The translations under genes were made by a program, and so were the position numbers. Below are positions 53,812 to 62,241 of a DNA stretch of 64,000 nt, piece by piece. The stretch is from Bradyrhizobium guangxiense (GTDB lineage Bacteria > Pseudomonadota > Alphaproteobacteria > Rhizobiales > Xanthobacteraceae), in NCBI RefSeq assembly GCF_004114915.1, contig NZ_CP022219.1, positions 248,001 through 312,000 of the forward strand. The letters are read 5' to 3'. Below the pieces are notes generated by a model. The model ran no database searches. It was not told the origin of the DNA and saw nothing but the letters and a program-made list of their open reading frames with translations. The stretch's first letter is position 1; the number at the start of each line of letters is the position of its first letter.

Positions 53812-54132
53812 TTAACCAAGACGCCGGCGCGCCTCGTCCCGCATCTGCTGGCGGAACGCCGCGCGCTTGGCGGGGCGGTCTTCCTCGCGCACGTCGTGGC
53901 GATCGAAGATGTCGAACTTCTCCAGGATCGGATAGCGCTCGCTCGCCATCGCGAGCACGCGCAGCACCTTGGTCGCCGAGGGGGGCGGGCCGCTCACCTC
54001 CCAGCGCCGGATGGTGTCGCTGCCGCCCTTCTCCGGCAATCCGCAGAGCTTTGCCATGTCGGCCAGTGTGAGCTTCCGCTCGAGGGCATCGGAAAGGTCG
54101 GCGCGGAGTTGCTTCAGTTCGGGGCCGGTCAT
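53812..54132 (-). CDS. Small helix-turn-helix protein
   Basis: A 106-residue protein whose N-terminal half reads as an XRE/CopG-like helix-turn-helix: MTGPELKQLRADLSDALERKLTLADMAKLCGLPEKGGSDTIRRWE, with the usual 'leave-turn-recognition' spacing followed by VLRVLAMASERYPILEKFDIF and a basic C-terminus. It is probably a DNA-binding protein. Homologues are often annotated as hypothetical transcriptional regulators. It stands alone, and no operator is seen. Confidence 0.7.
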   Translation of the reverse strand: MTGPELKQLRADLSDALERKLTLADMAKLCGLPEKGGSDTIRRWEVSGPPPSATKVLRVLAMASERYPILEKFDIFDRHDVREEDRPAKRAAFRQQMRDEARRRLG

Positions 54133-54251
54133 GTCGCCTCAATGCGCGAAGTCGATGAAGGCAATGCACTAGCGCTGATTCGGGTCCATCCGAAGGCACG
54201 CATGATCGTGATAGTGTTTCCTCGCCGGTCGAGATCAGCGAGGGAAAACGC

Positions 54252-54593
54252 ATGCCCGTGTTCAAGCTGCCCCTGTCAGGAGATGTCGTCCAGTCGATCT
54301 ATCCATCGTTCTTCAGCCCGACCGGCGGCCAGTTCGGCCTCGTCAACATCACGGTCGGGCAGTCCTCGGCGCCTGATGTCGAGAAGGACGTGTTGTCGGA
54401 CGTCGGCAGCTACGGCAAGCAGATCGGGCAGGTCGCCGATGCGCTGCTGGCGGTGATCGAGCATCTGGAGGCAAATCACGGCGGCCCGCTCGGTGAGGAC
54501 AAGGCGATCACCGCTTTCAAGGAATTGATGCATTCGGTCGCGACCGTGAAGGATCGGTATGGCCGTCATGCCTGCCGTCCGAAGCTGAGGTGA
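54252..54593 (+). CDS. Conserved hypothetical protein
   Basis: A 113-residue product: MPVFKLPLSGDVVQSIYPSFFSPTGGQFGLVNITVGQSSAPDVEKDVLSDVGSYGKQIGQVADALLAVIEHLEANHG, mostly an alpha/beta N-terminus and a helical C-terminal half. No domain is recognised. A purine-rich GAGGGAAAACGC precedes the ATG. It is likely real because of its codon use and start, but nothing can be said about function. Confidence 0.65.
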   Translation: MPVFKLPLSGDVVQSIYPSFFSPTGGQFGLVNITVGQSSAPDVEKDVLSDVGSYGKQIGQVADALLAVIEHLEANHGGPLGEDKAITAFKELMHSVATVKDRYGRHACRPKLR

Positions 54594-54710
54594 CGAACGG
54601 CATCGCTTCGGCACATTCGCCTGCGCACGCAGTTATGAACTTGTGCCTATGGACATCGTCAGATCAATGAACACATGGCACAGGGGACCCCAGCGACCGA
54701 GGGATCAGCC

Positions 54711-54995
54711 ATGACAAGCATCAAACTCGCGATTGCCGCGCTCATCACGACTGGACTGCTTGCCGCGCCCTTTGCGGCTGAAGCGAAGAAGGCGCGGTCG
54801 AGCCGATACTACAGCACGGGCGTGGTGGCCCCGACCTATAGCGGCGCCGGAGCGCCCGCAGCACAGCCGAGGGCCCCCTACGGCTCCTCCGGACAGACGG
54901 TCGGGACGGTCACGGCGCCGTCGATCGGATCATACAACTGGCCCTCGGTGGGCGTGACCAACTCGGTGCCCACCTGGAGCAACACCACGAGATAG
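54711..54995 (+). CDS. Small secreted protein
   Basis: A 94-residue protein with GAGGGA upstream of the ATG. The signal peptide is MTSIKLAIAALITTGLLAAPFAAEAKKA, then a Ser/Gly/Pro/Ala-rich mature part with RYYSTGVVAPTYSGAGAP, SSGQTVGTVTAPSIGSYNWPSVGVTNSVPTW. The low-complexity, polar composition fits an exported, partly disordered protein. No family is known to me. Confidence 0.65.
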   Translation: MTSIKLAIAALITTGLLAAPFAAEAKKARSSRYYSTGVVAPTYSGAGAPAAQPRAPYGSSGQTVGTVTAPSIGSYNWPSVGVTNSVPTWSNTTR

Positions 54996-55019
54996 GGCAC
55001 GATCAGGCGGTCTTCGGCC

Positions 55020-55229
55020 TCAGATGCCCCGGCCGGCCTGTTGACCGATCACGCAACGCCATGCCGCCAGGCGTTCGGCGGGATGCTGGTTCATCCATTC
55101 GGCGAGCTGCGGCGCGCCCATCAGGCAGGACTGCACCGAGACCTGCGCGAAGTCCGACGTGGTGACGATCTGTTCGTGGCAATTGGTCGGAGAGGCGAGG
55201 CTGCAGAGTACGGCAATGATCTTGATCAC
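55020..55229 (-). CDS. Tiny exported Cys-containing protein
   Basis: 69 residues: MIKIIAVLCSLASPTNCHEQIVTTSDFAQVSVQSCLMGAPQLAEWMNQHPAERLAAWRCVIGQQAGRGI. A short hydrophobic N-terminus may be a signal. Four cysteines suggest disulfides. The ATG overlaps the TGA of the 57-residue frame upstream (ATGA, 55226-55229), which supports both as a coupled pair. The function is unknown. Confidence 0.6.
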   Translation of the reverse strand: MIKIIAVLCSLASPTNCHEQIVTTSDFAQVSVQSCLMGAPQLAEWMNQHPAERLAAWRCVIGQQAGRGI

Positions 55230-55399
55230 GACAGGTTGCCTCCGTCGCGGCCTAATCCACGGTCGATCGTTGTCCTATCCTGTCCGTCGTTGGCCGGATC
55301 AGCAGGAGGGAAGATGCTGTCGTAGATGGCGCGCGCCTCCTGAATGAGACGCACCCGCTCGCGCTCGGACCTCGAGACAAATCGAATAACTTCGCCCAT
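55226..55399 (-). CDS. Tiny basic helical protein
   Basis: 57 residues from the ATG at 55399, with GGAG 5 nt upstream: MGEVIRFVSRSERERVRLIQEARAIYDSIF followed by a polar tail. It is probably helical with a basic N-terminal half. It is coupled by a 4-bp overlap to the following 69-residue gene. No domain is known. Confidence 0.55.
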   Translation of the reverse strand: MGEVIRFVSRSERERVRLIQEARAIYDSIFPPADPANDGQDRTTIDRGLGRDGGNLS

Positions 55400-55764
55400 G
55401 GTGGCTCCGAATATCAGTTGACAATCCGTCATCAGATGACGTCGATCATTCCATCGGAATCTATGGTGCCGCCTTCGGCTTTGAAGCGGCGGCCGATCAC
55501 GAAAGAATAAAAACAGCGTGAGCATCTCGAGACCCTCACCCAGTGCCTTTGATGCGCTGGGTTGAGAAACCTCTCACCACCTCACATTCGTTGCAGGGCT
55601 CTCACGGCCCAGCGGGCGAATGCGAGTGTCGGCTCACGGCTTGCTGTCGTCAGCAAGGACAGTCTCGAAAGGCAAATGCTGTCGGATCAAATATGTTTCA
55701 GTTCGGCCGGCACGCAAGTTTTTGGAACTATCCCGAACTTCGGGGAACCGATCCCAGCCATGCG
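55400..55764. other. 365-bp spacer without recognisable gene
   Basis: Open frames here are short or lack ribosome sites. A 25-residue in-frame piece on the plus strand near 55690 (MFQFGRHASFWNYPELRGTD) may be a gene remnant. I see no repeat or clear promoter. The tail end lies just past the stop codon of the ABC ATPase. Confidence 0.4.
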
Positions 55765-57387
55765 TCACGCCGCCGGCGCGCGCTCCTTGCGCCCCGGCAC
55801 CGCCGCCAGCAGCTCGCGCGTGTAGGCATGCTCCGGCGCGGCGAAGAGCTGTGCGGTCGGCTTCAGCTCGACGATGGCGCCGCGCTGCATCACCGCGATG
55901 CGGTCGCAGATCTGGGCGGCGACGCGCAAGTCGTGGGTGATGAACAGCATCGACAGCCCGAGGCGCGCCTTGAGGTCTTCGAGCAGCCTCAAGACCTGCG
56001 CCTGCACGGAGACGTCGAGTGCGGAGACGGCCTCGTCCGCGACGATGATCTCGGGCTCGAGCGCGAGCGCACGCGCAATGCCGATACGCTGGCGCTGGCC
56101 GCCGGAGAATTCGTGCGGATAGCGTTCGAGCGCGCCGGCATCCAGGCCGACCATCTTCAGCAGATCGCGGGCGCGGTCGAACGCGACTTTCGGATCGAGG
56201 CCGGCTGCGATCGGGCCGTCGGCGATGATGTGGCCGATCTTGCGCCGCGGATTGAGCGAGGCAAACGGATCCTGGAAGATCATCTGGATGCGATGGCGCT
56301 CGGCGCGCAGCGTCTTGCCGGAGAGTGAGGTGAGATCGGTCTCGCCGATCCGCACCGTGCCGCGGTCGGCCTCGATCAGCCGCATCACGAGCCGCGCCAC
56401 CGAGGATTTTCCGGAGCCGGATTCGCCGACCAGCCCGAGTGTCTCTCCCTTGAGGATGTTGAAATTGACCGCGCGCGCGGCGTCGACGCGGCGATCCTCG
56501 CGGAACCAGCCGCCCGAGGTCACGTAAGTCTTGTCCAGCCCGATCACCTCGACCGCCCTGGCCTGATTGTCGAGGGGCTGGCGTGCCGGCGGATCCATCG
56601 AGGGGACGGCGGCGAGCAGCGCCTTGGTGTAGTCGTGCTGCGGCTCGTTGAACACGGTTGCGGCCGGGCCTTCCTCCACGACCTTGCCATGCCTGAGCAC
56701 GACGACCTGGTCGGCGATGTCGGCGACCACGCCGAAATCATGGGTGATGAACATCACCGCCATGTTGCGATTGCGCTGGAGGTTGCGGATCAGCTTGAGG
56801 ATCTGCGCCTGCGTGGTGACGTCGAGCGCGGTGGTCGGCTCGTCCGCCACCAGCACTGCGGGCTCCAGCGCCAGCGCCATCGCGATCATGGCGCGCTGGC
56901 GCTGGCCGCCGGAGAGCTGGTGCGGATAGGCGCGTACGATGCGCGCAGGGTCGGGGAGGCCGACCTCCTTTGCCAGCGCCAGCGCCCTGGCGCGCCGCTC
57001 CTTCGGCGTCAGCAGGCTGTGCGCCTCGAACATCTCCGCCATCTGGTCGCCGATCCGCATCAACGGATTGAGCGCAGTCATCGGCTCCTGAAAGATCATC
57101 GCCAGCCTGCGGCCGCGCAGATCGCGCCAGCCGTCGTCGTCGAGCTTGAGCAGGTCGCGGCCTTCGAACTGGATCTCGCCGGAGGCGATCGAGACGGTGT
57201 CCGGCAGCAGGCCCATCAGCGCATGCGCGCACATCGACTTGCCGGAGCCGGATTCGCCGACGACGCAGACGATCTTGCCAGGGCGCAAGTCCAGCGAGAC
57301 GCCGTCGACCGCGAACGGACGCTCGGCCCCCTGGGGCAGCGCGATTCGCAAGTTCTTGATGGAGACGGCGGGCGGGGCGGTCATCAT
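55765..57387 (-). CDS. ABC transporter ATPase, fused DppD-DppF type
   Basis: A 540-residue protein with two complete ATPase domains in tandem, both with Walker A (GESGSGKSMCAH and GESGSGKSSVAR), Q-loop MIFQEPMTALNP and MIFQDPFASLNP, and signatures LSGGQRQR and FSGGQRQR. Walker B is VADEPTTALD and VADEAVSALD. Peptide/nickel importers normally use two separate ATPases; fusion is common in Rhizobiales. The start is MMTAPPAV at 57387, whose ATG overlaps the permease stop. Confidence 0.96.
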   Translation of the reverse strand: MMTAPPAVSIKNLRIALPQGAERPFAVDGVSLDLRPGKIVCVVGESGSGKSMCAHALMGLLPDTVSIASGEIQFEGRDLLKLDDDGWRDLRGRRLAMIFQEPMTALNPLMRIGDQMAEMFEAHSLLTPKERRARALALAKEVGLPDPARIVRAYPHQLSGGQRQRAMIAMALALEPAVLVADEPTTALDVTTQAQILKLIRNLQRNRNMAVMFITHDFGVVADIADQVVVLRHGKVVEEGPAATVFNEPQHDYTKALLAAVPSMDPPARQPLDNQARAVEVIGLDKTYVTSGGWFREDRRVDAARAVNFNILKGETLGLVGESGSGKSSVARLVMRLIEADRGTVRIGETDLTSLSGKTLRAERHRIQMIFQDPFASLNPRRKIGHIIADGPIAAGLDPKVAFDRARDLLKMVGLDAGALERYPHEFSGGQRQRIGIARALALEPEIIVADEAVSALDVSVQAQVLRLLEDLKARLGLSMLFITHDLRVAAQICDRIAVMQRGAIVELKPTAQLFAAPEHAYTRELLAAVPGRKERAPAA

Positions 57388-58226
57388 CAGCGTCCCTCCC
57401 GCGACAGGCGCGGATTGAGCGCGTCGTTGAGGCCTTCGCCGATCAGATTCAGCCCGAGCACCGAGATCAGGATGGCGACGCCGGGAAACACGGTGATCCA
57501 CCAGGCCTGGCGGATCACGGTGCGGCCGGCGCCGACCATGTAGCCCCAGGAGATCAGATTGGGATCGCCGAGGCCGAGGAAGGACAGCGAGGATTCCAGG
57601 AGGATCGCGGTCGCTACCATCAGCGAGGCCAGCACGATCACCGGCGACAATGCGTTGGGCAGAATCTCGCGCAGGATGATCCAGCTGTTGCTCTGGCCGG
57701 TCACCACGGCCGCCTGGACGTATTCGCGCGTGCGCAGCGACAGCACCTCGCCGCGCACGAGGCGGGCGACCGGCGGCCAGCTCACCACCGCGATCGAGGC
57801 CACGATCGAGTAGATCGAGGGCTGCAGGATCGCGACCAGCACGATGGCGAGCGCGAAGCTCGGAATGGTCTGGAAGAACTCGGTGAAGCGCATCAGGGCG
57901 TCGTCGACCTTGCCGCCGAAATAGCCGGCCATGGCGCCGATCGGCACGCCGACGACCAGTGCGACCAGGGTCGAGACGAGGCCGACCAGCAGCGAGACGC
58001 GGGCGCCGAAGATCATGCCGGCAAACACGTCGCGGCCGAGCGCGTCGGTGCCGAGCGGCACGGTCGACAGCGTGAAGGGCGGCAGGAACGGCCGCTGCAC
58101 CATGCGCCAGGGCGAGTTCGGGAACAGCATCGGCCCGAACACGGCGACCGAGATCGCGAGCAGCAGGATGATGAGCCCGATGACGCCGCTCGGGCTCTTC
58201 AGCATCGATTTCCAGAACTGTTTCAT
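57387..58226 (-). CDS. ABC transporter permease, DppC/OppC type
   Basis: A 279-residue permease from the ATG at 58226. A cytoplasmic tail and TM1 (KSPSGVIGLIILLLAISVAVFGPMLF), the periplasmic loop, and PLGTDALGRDVFAGMIFGARVSLLVGLVSTLVALVVG lead to the EAA loop EYVQAAVVTGQSNSWIILREILPNALSPVIV. It is a typical second permease. Its stop overlaps the ATPase gene by one base, and its start overlaps the first permease by four. Confidence 0.96.
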   Translation of the reverse strand: MKQFWKSMLKSPSGVIGLIILLLAISVAVFGPMLFPNSPWRMVQRPFLPPFTLSTVPLGTDALGRDVFAGMIFGARVSLLVGLVSTLVALVVGVPIGAMAGYFGGKVDDALMRFTEFFQTIPSFALAIVLVAILQPSIYSIVASIAVVSWPPVARLVRGEVLSLRTREYVQAAVVTGQSNSWIILREILPNALSPVIVLASLMVATAILLESSLSFLGLGDPNLISWGYMVGAGRTVIRQAWWITVFPGVAILISVLGLNLIGEGLNDALNPRLSREGR

Positions 58227-59194
58227 GAGGCGAATTCGATGCGTGGGTCGACCAGTCGATAGACGAGGTCGGTGATGAGATTGAAGATCAGCACCATGGC
58301 GGAGCAGATGACGAACACGCCGAGCAGCAGGTTGTAGTCGCGCTGCAGCAGCGCGTCGTACATCAGTCGCCCGATGCCGGGCCAGGCGAACACTGTCTCG
58401 GTGATGACGGCGCCGCCGATCAGCGTGCCGGAATGCACGCCGGCCAGCGTCACCACCGGCAGCAGCGCGTTGCGCAGCACGTGGCGGCGCTGGATCACGG
58501 CGTCGGAAAGGCCCTTGGCGCGCGCGGTCTTGACGAAGTCGAGCCGCTTCACCTCCAGCATCGAGGCGCGCGTCATGCGGGTGTAGGTCGCCATGAAGAA
58601 CAGGCCGAGCGTCATAGCCGGCATGATCAGGTGCTTTGCGACGTCGACCGTATGGGCGAAGCCCGTGAGATTGGCGCCGACCGTCTCGTAGCCGAAGCTC
58701 GGCAGCCAATCCATGGTGACGGAGAACAGTAGGATGCCCATCAGCGCCACCCAGAAGATCGGCATGGCGTAGAAGATCAGCGCGAACACGGTGATCGCGG
58801 TATCGAGAAAAGTCCCGGCAAAACGCGCGGCGAAGGTGCCAAACAGGATGCCGAGCGCGAGCGAGATCGCGAAGGCGATCAAGGTCAACAGCAGCGTCGC
58901 CGGCAGCCGCTCGCTGATCAGTTTTGCGACCGGAGCTTGCTGGCGGAAGGAGAAGCCGAGGTCGAGCGTCACGATGCCCTTGACGTAGATGAAGAGCTGT
59001 TCGGGCAGCGGCTTGTCGAGGCCGAACTTCTCCCGGAGCTGCTTGACGAAGACCTGGTCGCTGGCGCCGGCTTCCCCCGCCATCACGATCGCGGGGTCGC
59101 CGGGCGCAAGCCGGATCAGGAAGAAATTGAGGACGACGATCGCGAGCAGGACGATCACGCCCTTCACGATACGCTGAGCGACGAAAGAGAGCAT
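58223..59194 (-). CDS. ABC transporter permease, DppB/OppB type
   Basis: A 323-residue permease with the usual start MLSFVAQRIVKGVIVLLAIVVLNFFLIRLAPGDPA, TM segments, and the EAA loop DFVKTARAKGLSDAVIQRRHVLRNALLPVVTLAG, followed by TETVFAWPGIGRLMYDALLQRDY. The last part, RLVDPRIEF, matches the family. Its stop overlaps the DppC-type gene by 4 bp. It is the first permease after the binding protein. Confidence 0.96.
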   Translation of the reverse strand: MLSFVAQRIVKGVIVLLAIVVLNFFLIRLAPGDPAIVMAGEAGASDQVFVKQLREKFGLDKPLPEQLFIYVKGIVTLDLGFSFRQQAPVAKLISERLPATLLLTLIAFAISLALGILFGTFAARFAGTFLDTAITVFALIFYAMPIFWVALMGILLFSVTMDWLPSFGYETVGANLTGFAHTVDVAKHLIMPAMTLGLFFMATYTRMTRASMLEVKRLDFVKTARAKGLSDAVIQRRHVLRNALLPVVTLAGVHSGTLIGGAVITETVFAWPGIGRLMYDALLQRDYNLLLGVFVICSAMVLIFNLITDLVYRLVDPRIEFAS

Positions 59195-59289
59195 CTTAAA
59201 GAGTCATATCTTGTAGCGTGACCTGCGACCACGGGTTGGGGTGAGGGGGACTCTCCGCGAGGGTATCAGCAGTTGGACTCGTGGAGACT

Positions 59290-59355
59290 TCCCCTCACCC
59301 GAATGTGCGCCATGCGGACATTCGACCTCTCCCCGCAAGCGGGGAGAGGTGAAGG
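59290..59355. repeat. Twin hairpin repeat, family E copy 2
   Basis: Two hairpins are present: CGAATGT (59300-59306) / ACATTCG (59318-59324), and the perfect 11-bp CCTCTCCCCGC (59326-59336) / GCGGGGAGAGG (59339-59349). It lies between the binding-protein gene and the permease gene and could lower downstream expression, as is common in Dpp operons. Confidence 0.7.
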
Positions 59356-59366
59356 AAGGCACGCCC

Positions 59367-60917
59367 TCACTTGTCGAGCCATGCGTCCTTGAAGCCGTCA
59401 TTGACCCCGATCCCCGTGGTAATCAGGTTCTTGACCTTGCAGCGCGTGATGGTCGGGAATTGCAGCTCGAGCATCCAGGCCACCGGCACGTCTTCGACCA
59501 GGATCTTCTGCGCCTTCTCGTAGATCTCCTTGCGCTTGGAATCCGGCGTGGCAATCGCGCCGTCGGCAAACAGCTTGTCGATCTCCGGGTTGGAATAGCC
59601 CTCGACGTTGTTGAAGACCTGGCCCTTGGCGATGTTGCTGGAGATGTAGTTGCGGCCGACCCCGAGCGCGGGATCGCCATACTGGTAGAGATAGGTGAAG
59701 GCGATGTCGTAATCCCAGTCGCCGATCTTCTGGTTGCCGCCGGCAACGTCGGTGGCGATGGTCTCGATGGTCATGCCGACGTCCTGGAGGTTCTGCTTCA
59801 CCGCTTCACCCCAGCGCTGCCAGGTCTCGCCATAAGCGAGCGGCAACAGGCGGATCTTCTCGCCCTTGTAGCCGGCTTCCTTCAGGAGCGCCTTGGCCCT
59901 GGCCGGATCGTACGGATATTTCTTCACGTCGTCGGTGTAATATTTGATGGTCGAGGCGGACGGGCCGGTTGCGACCTTGCCGAGCCCGTTCCAGATCACG
60001 TCCTTGGCGAAATCGCGGTCGATCGCATACATGATCGCCTGCCGCACCCGCTTGTCGGCGAGCGGACCCTGTCGGTTGTTCAGCCACAGCCAGGCCAGCG
60101 GCGAGAAGAACTCCCAGCCCGCGCCGGTGACGCAGGTGTCCTTCAGCTTCGACAGGCGCGGCACGTCGAAATTCTCGACCGAGCCGCCGGGCAGCACGTC
60201 GACCTTGCCGGTCTCGTACGCCACCGAGCGCGCCGCGGCGTCGGGAATGATCTGCCAATAGATCTCGTCGAGATAGGGTTTGCCCTTCTCATGGTAGTTC
60301 GGGTTCTTGACCAGGCGAATGAACGAGCCCTTCTGCCATTCCTTGAACATGAAGGGACCGGTACCCACCGGCGCGTTGTTGTAGGGGTTCGTCTTCCAGT
60401 CGGTGCCTTCATAGAGATGCTTCGGCACGATCGGCATCGAGCCGACCTCGAAGATGCCGAGGAACGGGCCGAACGGCTGCTTCAGCGTGAACACCACCGT
60501 ATAGTCGTCAGGCGTCTCGATTTTGTCGACCTGCGCCAAATTGGTGCGGGCACGGGCATGCGTCTGCTTCAGCATCTCCATCGAGAACAGGACGTCGGCG
60601 GCGGTGAAGGGCTTGCCGTCATGCCAGGTGACGCCCTTCTTCAGCTTGAAGGTGTAGGTCTTGGCGTCGTCGCTGACGCTCCAGCTTTCGGCAAGCTCCG
60701 GCAGCGGCTCGAGCTTGGGGCTATAGCGCAGCAGCCCTTCGAAGATGTTGCCTGAGACCATCTGGGTCGGGCCGTTCTGGACCTGCGCCAGCATCAGGCC
60801 GGGCGGCTCGGGCTGGATCACGGCATTGATCACGCCCCCCGTCTTCGGCTCTTGCGCCAGCGCCGGGGCCGTGAGGCCGCAAGCCAGGAGGAGACCAAGC
60901 AACACTCGTTTTGGCAT
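59367..60917 (-). CDS. Peptide/nickel-type ABC substrate-binding protein
   Basis: A 516-residue SBP_bac_5 family protein. The signal peptide MPKRVLLGLLLACGLTAPALAQ is followed by EPKTGGVINAVIQPEPPGLMLAQVQNG. Other family parts are YTFKLKKGVTWHDGKPFTAADVLFSME, NYHEKGKPYLDEIYWQIIPDAAARSVAYETGKVDVL and the C-terminal VAWMLELQFPTITRCKVKNL. It is a periplasmic receptor delivering peptides or similar solutes. It is the first gene of the importer; the repeat and permease genes follow. Confidence 0.95.
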   Translation of the reverse strand: MPKRVLLGLLLACGLTAPALAQEPKTGGVINAVIQPEPPGLMLAQVQNGPTQMVSGNIFEGLLRYSPKLEPLPELAESWSVSDDAKTYTFKLKKGVTWHDGKPFTAADVLFSMEMLKQTHARARTNLAQVDKIETPDDYTVVFTLKQPFGPFLGIFEVGSMPIVPKHLYEGTDWKTNPYNNAPVGTGPFMFKEWQKGSFIRLVKNPNYHEKGKPYLDEIYWQIIPDAAARSVAYETGKVDVLPGGSVENFDVPRLSKLKDTCVTGAGWEFFSPLAWLWLNNRQGPLADKRVRQAIMYAIDRDFAKDVIWNGLGKVATGPSASTIKYYTDDVKKYPYDPARAKALLKEAGYKGEKIRLLPLAYGETWQRWGEAVKQNLQDVGMTIETIATDVAGGNQKIGDWDYDIAFTYLYQYGDPALGVGRNYISSNIAKGQVFNNVEGYSNPEIDKLFADGAIATPDSKRKEIYEKAQKILVEDVPVAWMLELQFPTITRCKVKNLITTGIGVNDGFKDAWLDK

Positions 60918-61214
60918 GTCGAATCTTTCTCAAGCGCGACCGGCCGCAAACGCTTCGCGACGTCCTCGCGCGCAAAGCGACGGCCGGCCCATCCCAGTCC
61001 CCATCCGGGGGTGAGGCTCACATAGTCTCGTTCGGCGCCGCAAGATGAAAGTCTCGACAGTGGCAGCACAAAAAATGTACAGCCCGTCCTGTTTTCTGCA
61101 TAGCTTCGCGCACGGCGGATCGGCCCGCTCCGGGCGATCACGCGGCCTTGGTCGTGCCAGCAGCCTGCGGGGGCGCTGCCCAAGTCTGCGCCTGCGACCA
61201 AAAGCGCCAGGGCG
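60918..61214. other. 297-bp spacer upstream of the binding-protein gene
   Basis: Probable promoter region of the importer. I see only short inverted repeats and no supported ORF or known operator. Confidence 0.4.
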
Positions 61215-61526
61215 TCATTTCGGCCCGAGCGCCTGTCGCAATTCGTCGAGTGCGTCGGCGAGCTGCTCGCGATGCGCGATGTCATCCTTGGGAAACGCCG
61301 TGACACTGCCGGCGAGTTCACGCAGGATACCGGCGAGCAGGCCGAAATTGATATGCAGGTGCACCGATTTGCGTTCGTCGGCCGCGCCGGGATGTTGCAG
61401 CACCAGCGCAACGCCGTTGCCGTCGAGCTTCGCCTCGAAGCGGGACGAATGCTCGAAGGTGCCGACATAGAACTTGTCGGGATATTCGAGCGCGATCTCT
61501 GCCTTGTCGGGAATCGGCTTGGACAT
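61215..61526 (-). CDS. Small conserved hypothetical protein
   Basis: A 103-residue protein starting MSKPIPDKAEIALEYPDKFYVGTFEHSSRFEAKLDGNGVALVLQHPGAADERKSVHLHINFGLLAGILRELAGSVTAFPKDD. It combines strands and a C-terminal helix (EQLADALDELRQALG). No domain is known to me. Because a perfect FixK-type box is 80 bp upstream, it may be induced under low oxygen (inference). Confidence 0.7.
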   Translation of the reverse strand: MSKPIPDKAEIALEYPDKFYVGTFEHSSRFEAKLDGNGVALVLQHPGAADERKSVHLHINFGLLAGILRELAGSVTAFPKDDIAHREQLADALDELRQALGPK

Positions 61527-61606
61527 GTGAGCCCCATCGAAATCGCTCAATTTTGGCCGGGAACGAACCGAGCCGCCTTGCGATAGGTCAGAGGCGGCCC
61601 GCAAAT

Positions 61607-61620
61607 TTGATCCGGATCAA
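61607..61620. promoter_or_regulatory. Perfect FixK/FNR-type box between hypothetical gene and Irr paralogue
   Basis: TTGATCCGGATCAA is a full palindrome, extended to TTTGATCCGGATCAAA (61606-61621). It sits 80 bp from the left gene start and 90 bp from the Irr-like start and could serve either or both. Confidence 0.8.
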
Positions 61621-61710
61621 AGCCAAGCCGCTGCTTTTGCGATCGAATAGCAACTGGCGGGACTTGGCGCTGCGCGTCCCGCGTACTTGAGCCGACGCGT
61701 GAGACCATAG

Positions 61711-62196
61711 ATGGACATCCAGGCCTCGAATATCCCTGCAGTCGACGATAGCGGTCCTGATCTCGCCGCCCTCGAGCTCCCGCCGGATGCAGCCGTACAG
61801 CACTGCCTGCAATTGCTCGGCAACGCCGGCCTGCGCCCGACGCGTCAGCGCCTCGCGCTGGGCCAGTTGCTGTTCCTGAACGGTCATCGTCATGTCACCG
61901 CCGAGAGCCTCTATGACGAGGCGATGGCGGCGAACGCCTATCTGTCGCTCGCGACCGTCTACAACACGCTGAACCAGTTCACCGAGGCCGGACTGCTGCG
62001 CCGGATCGCCGCCGACGGCATCAAGTCGTTCTTCGACACCGACACCTCAGTACATCCGCACTTCTACCTCGAAGGCGAGGATGTGCTGGTCGACGTTGCC
62101 GAAGGCCTCGCCTTCACCAAGATCCCCGAGGCGCTTCCCGGCCACGAAATCGCCCGGCTCGACGTCATTGTCCACCTGCGCCGCAAGCGGACCTAG
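61711..62196 (+). CDS. Fur-family regulator, Irr paralogue
   Basis: A 161-residue regulator of the Irr branch of the Fur family: LQLLGNAGLRPTRQRLALGQLLFLNGHRHVTAESLYDEAMAANAYLSLATVYNTLNQFTEAGLLRRI is the Fur-type winged helix with the Irr signature. The C-terminal domain includes DTDTSVHPHFYLEGEDVLVDV. Unlike canonical B. japonicum Irr, as I recall its sequence, it lacks the N-terminal GCPWHD haem-regulatory motif, and the HHH triplet is HPH. It is therefore probably a second Irr-like protein with altered haem response. Confidence 0.88.
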   Translation: MDIQASNIPAVDDSGPDLAALELPPDAAVQHCLQLLGNAGLRPTRQRLALGQLLFLNGHRHVTAESLYDEAMAANAYLSLATVYNTLNQFTEAGLLRRIAADGIKSFFDTDTSVHPHFYLEGEDVLVDVAEGLAFTKIPEALPGHEIARLDVIVHLRRKRT

Positions 62197-62200
62197 CTCT

Positions 62201-62226
62201 TACCCTCCCGCTCCCGGGGAGGGGTA
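62201..62226. terminator. Hairpin between convergent irr-like and winged-helix genes
   Basis: ACCCTCCC and GGGGAGGGGT arms form a stem with a short loop right after the Irr-like stop. It is a probable terminator without a long T run. Confidence 0.55.
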
Positions 62227-62241
62227 GAAGAAAGCCACGCT

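Noticed and set aside
53800..54456. 218-codon plus-strand frame opposite the helix-turn-helix protein
   Set aside because: No ribosome site and a Ser/Arg-rich composition; the opposite strand has a plausible HTH protein, and 54252 starts a separate gene.
61560..61584. Second EcfG-like promoter upstream of the Irr paralogue
   Set aside because: GGAAC-N16-CGAT matches only three of the four -10 bases. The closely following FixK box is a better explanation for control here.
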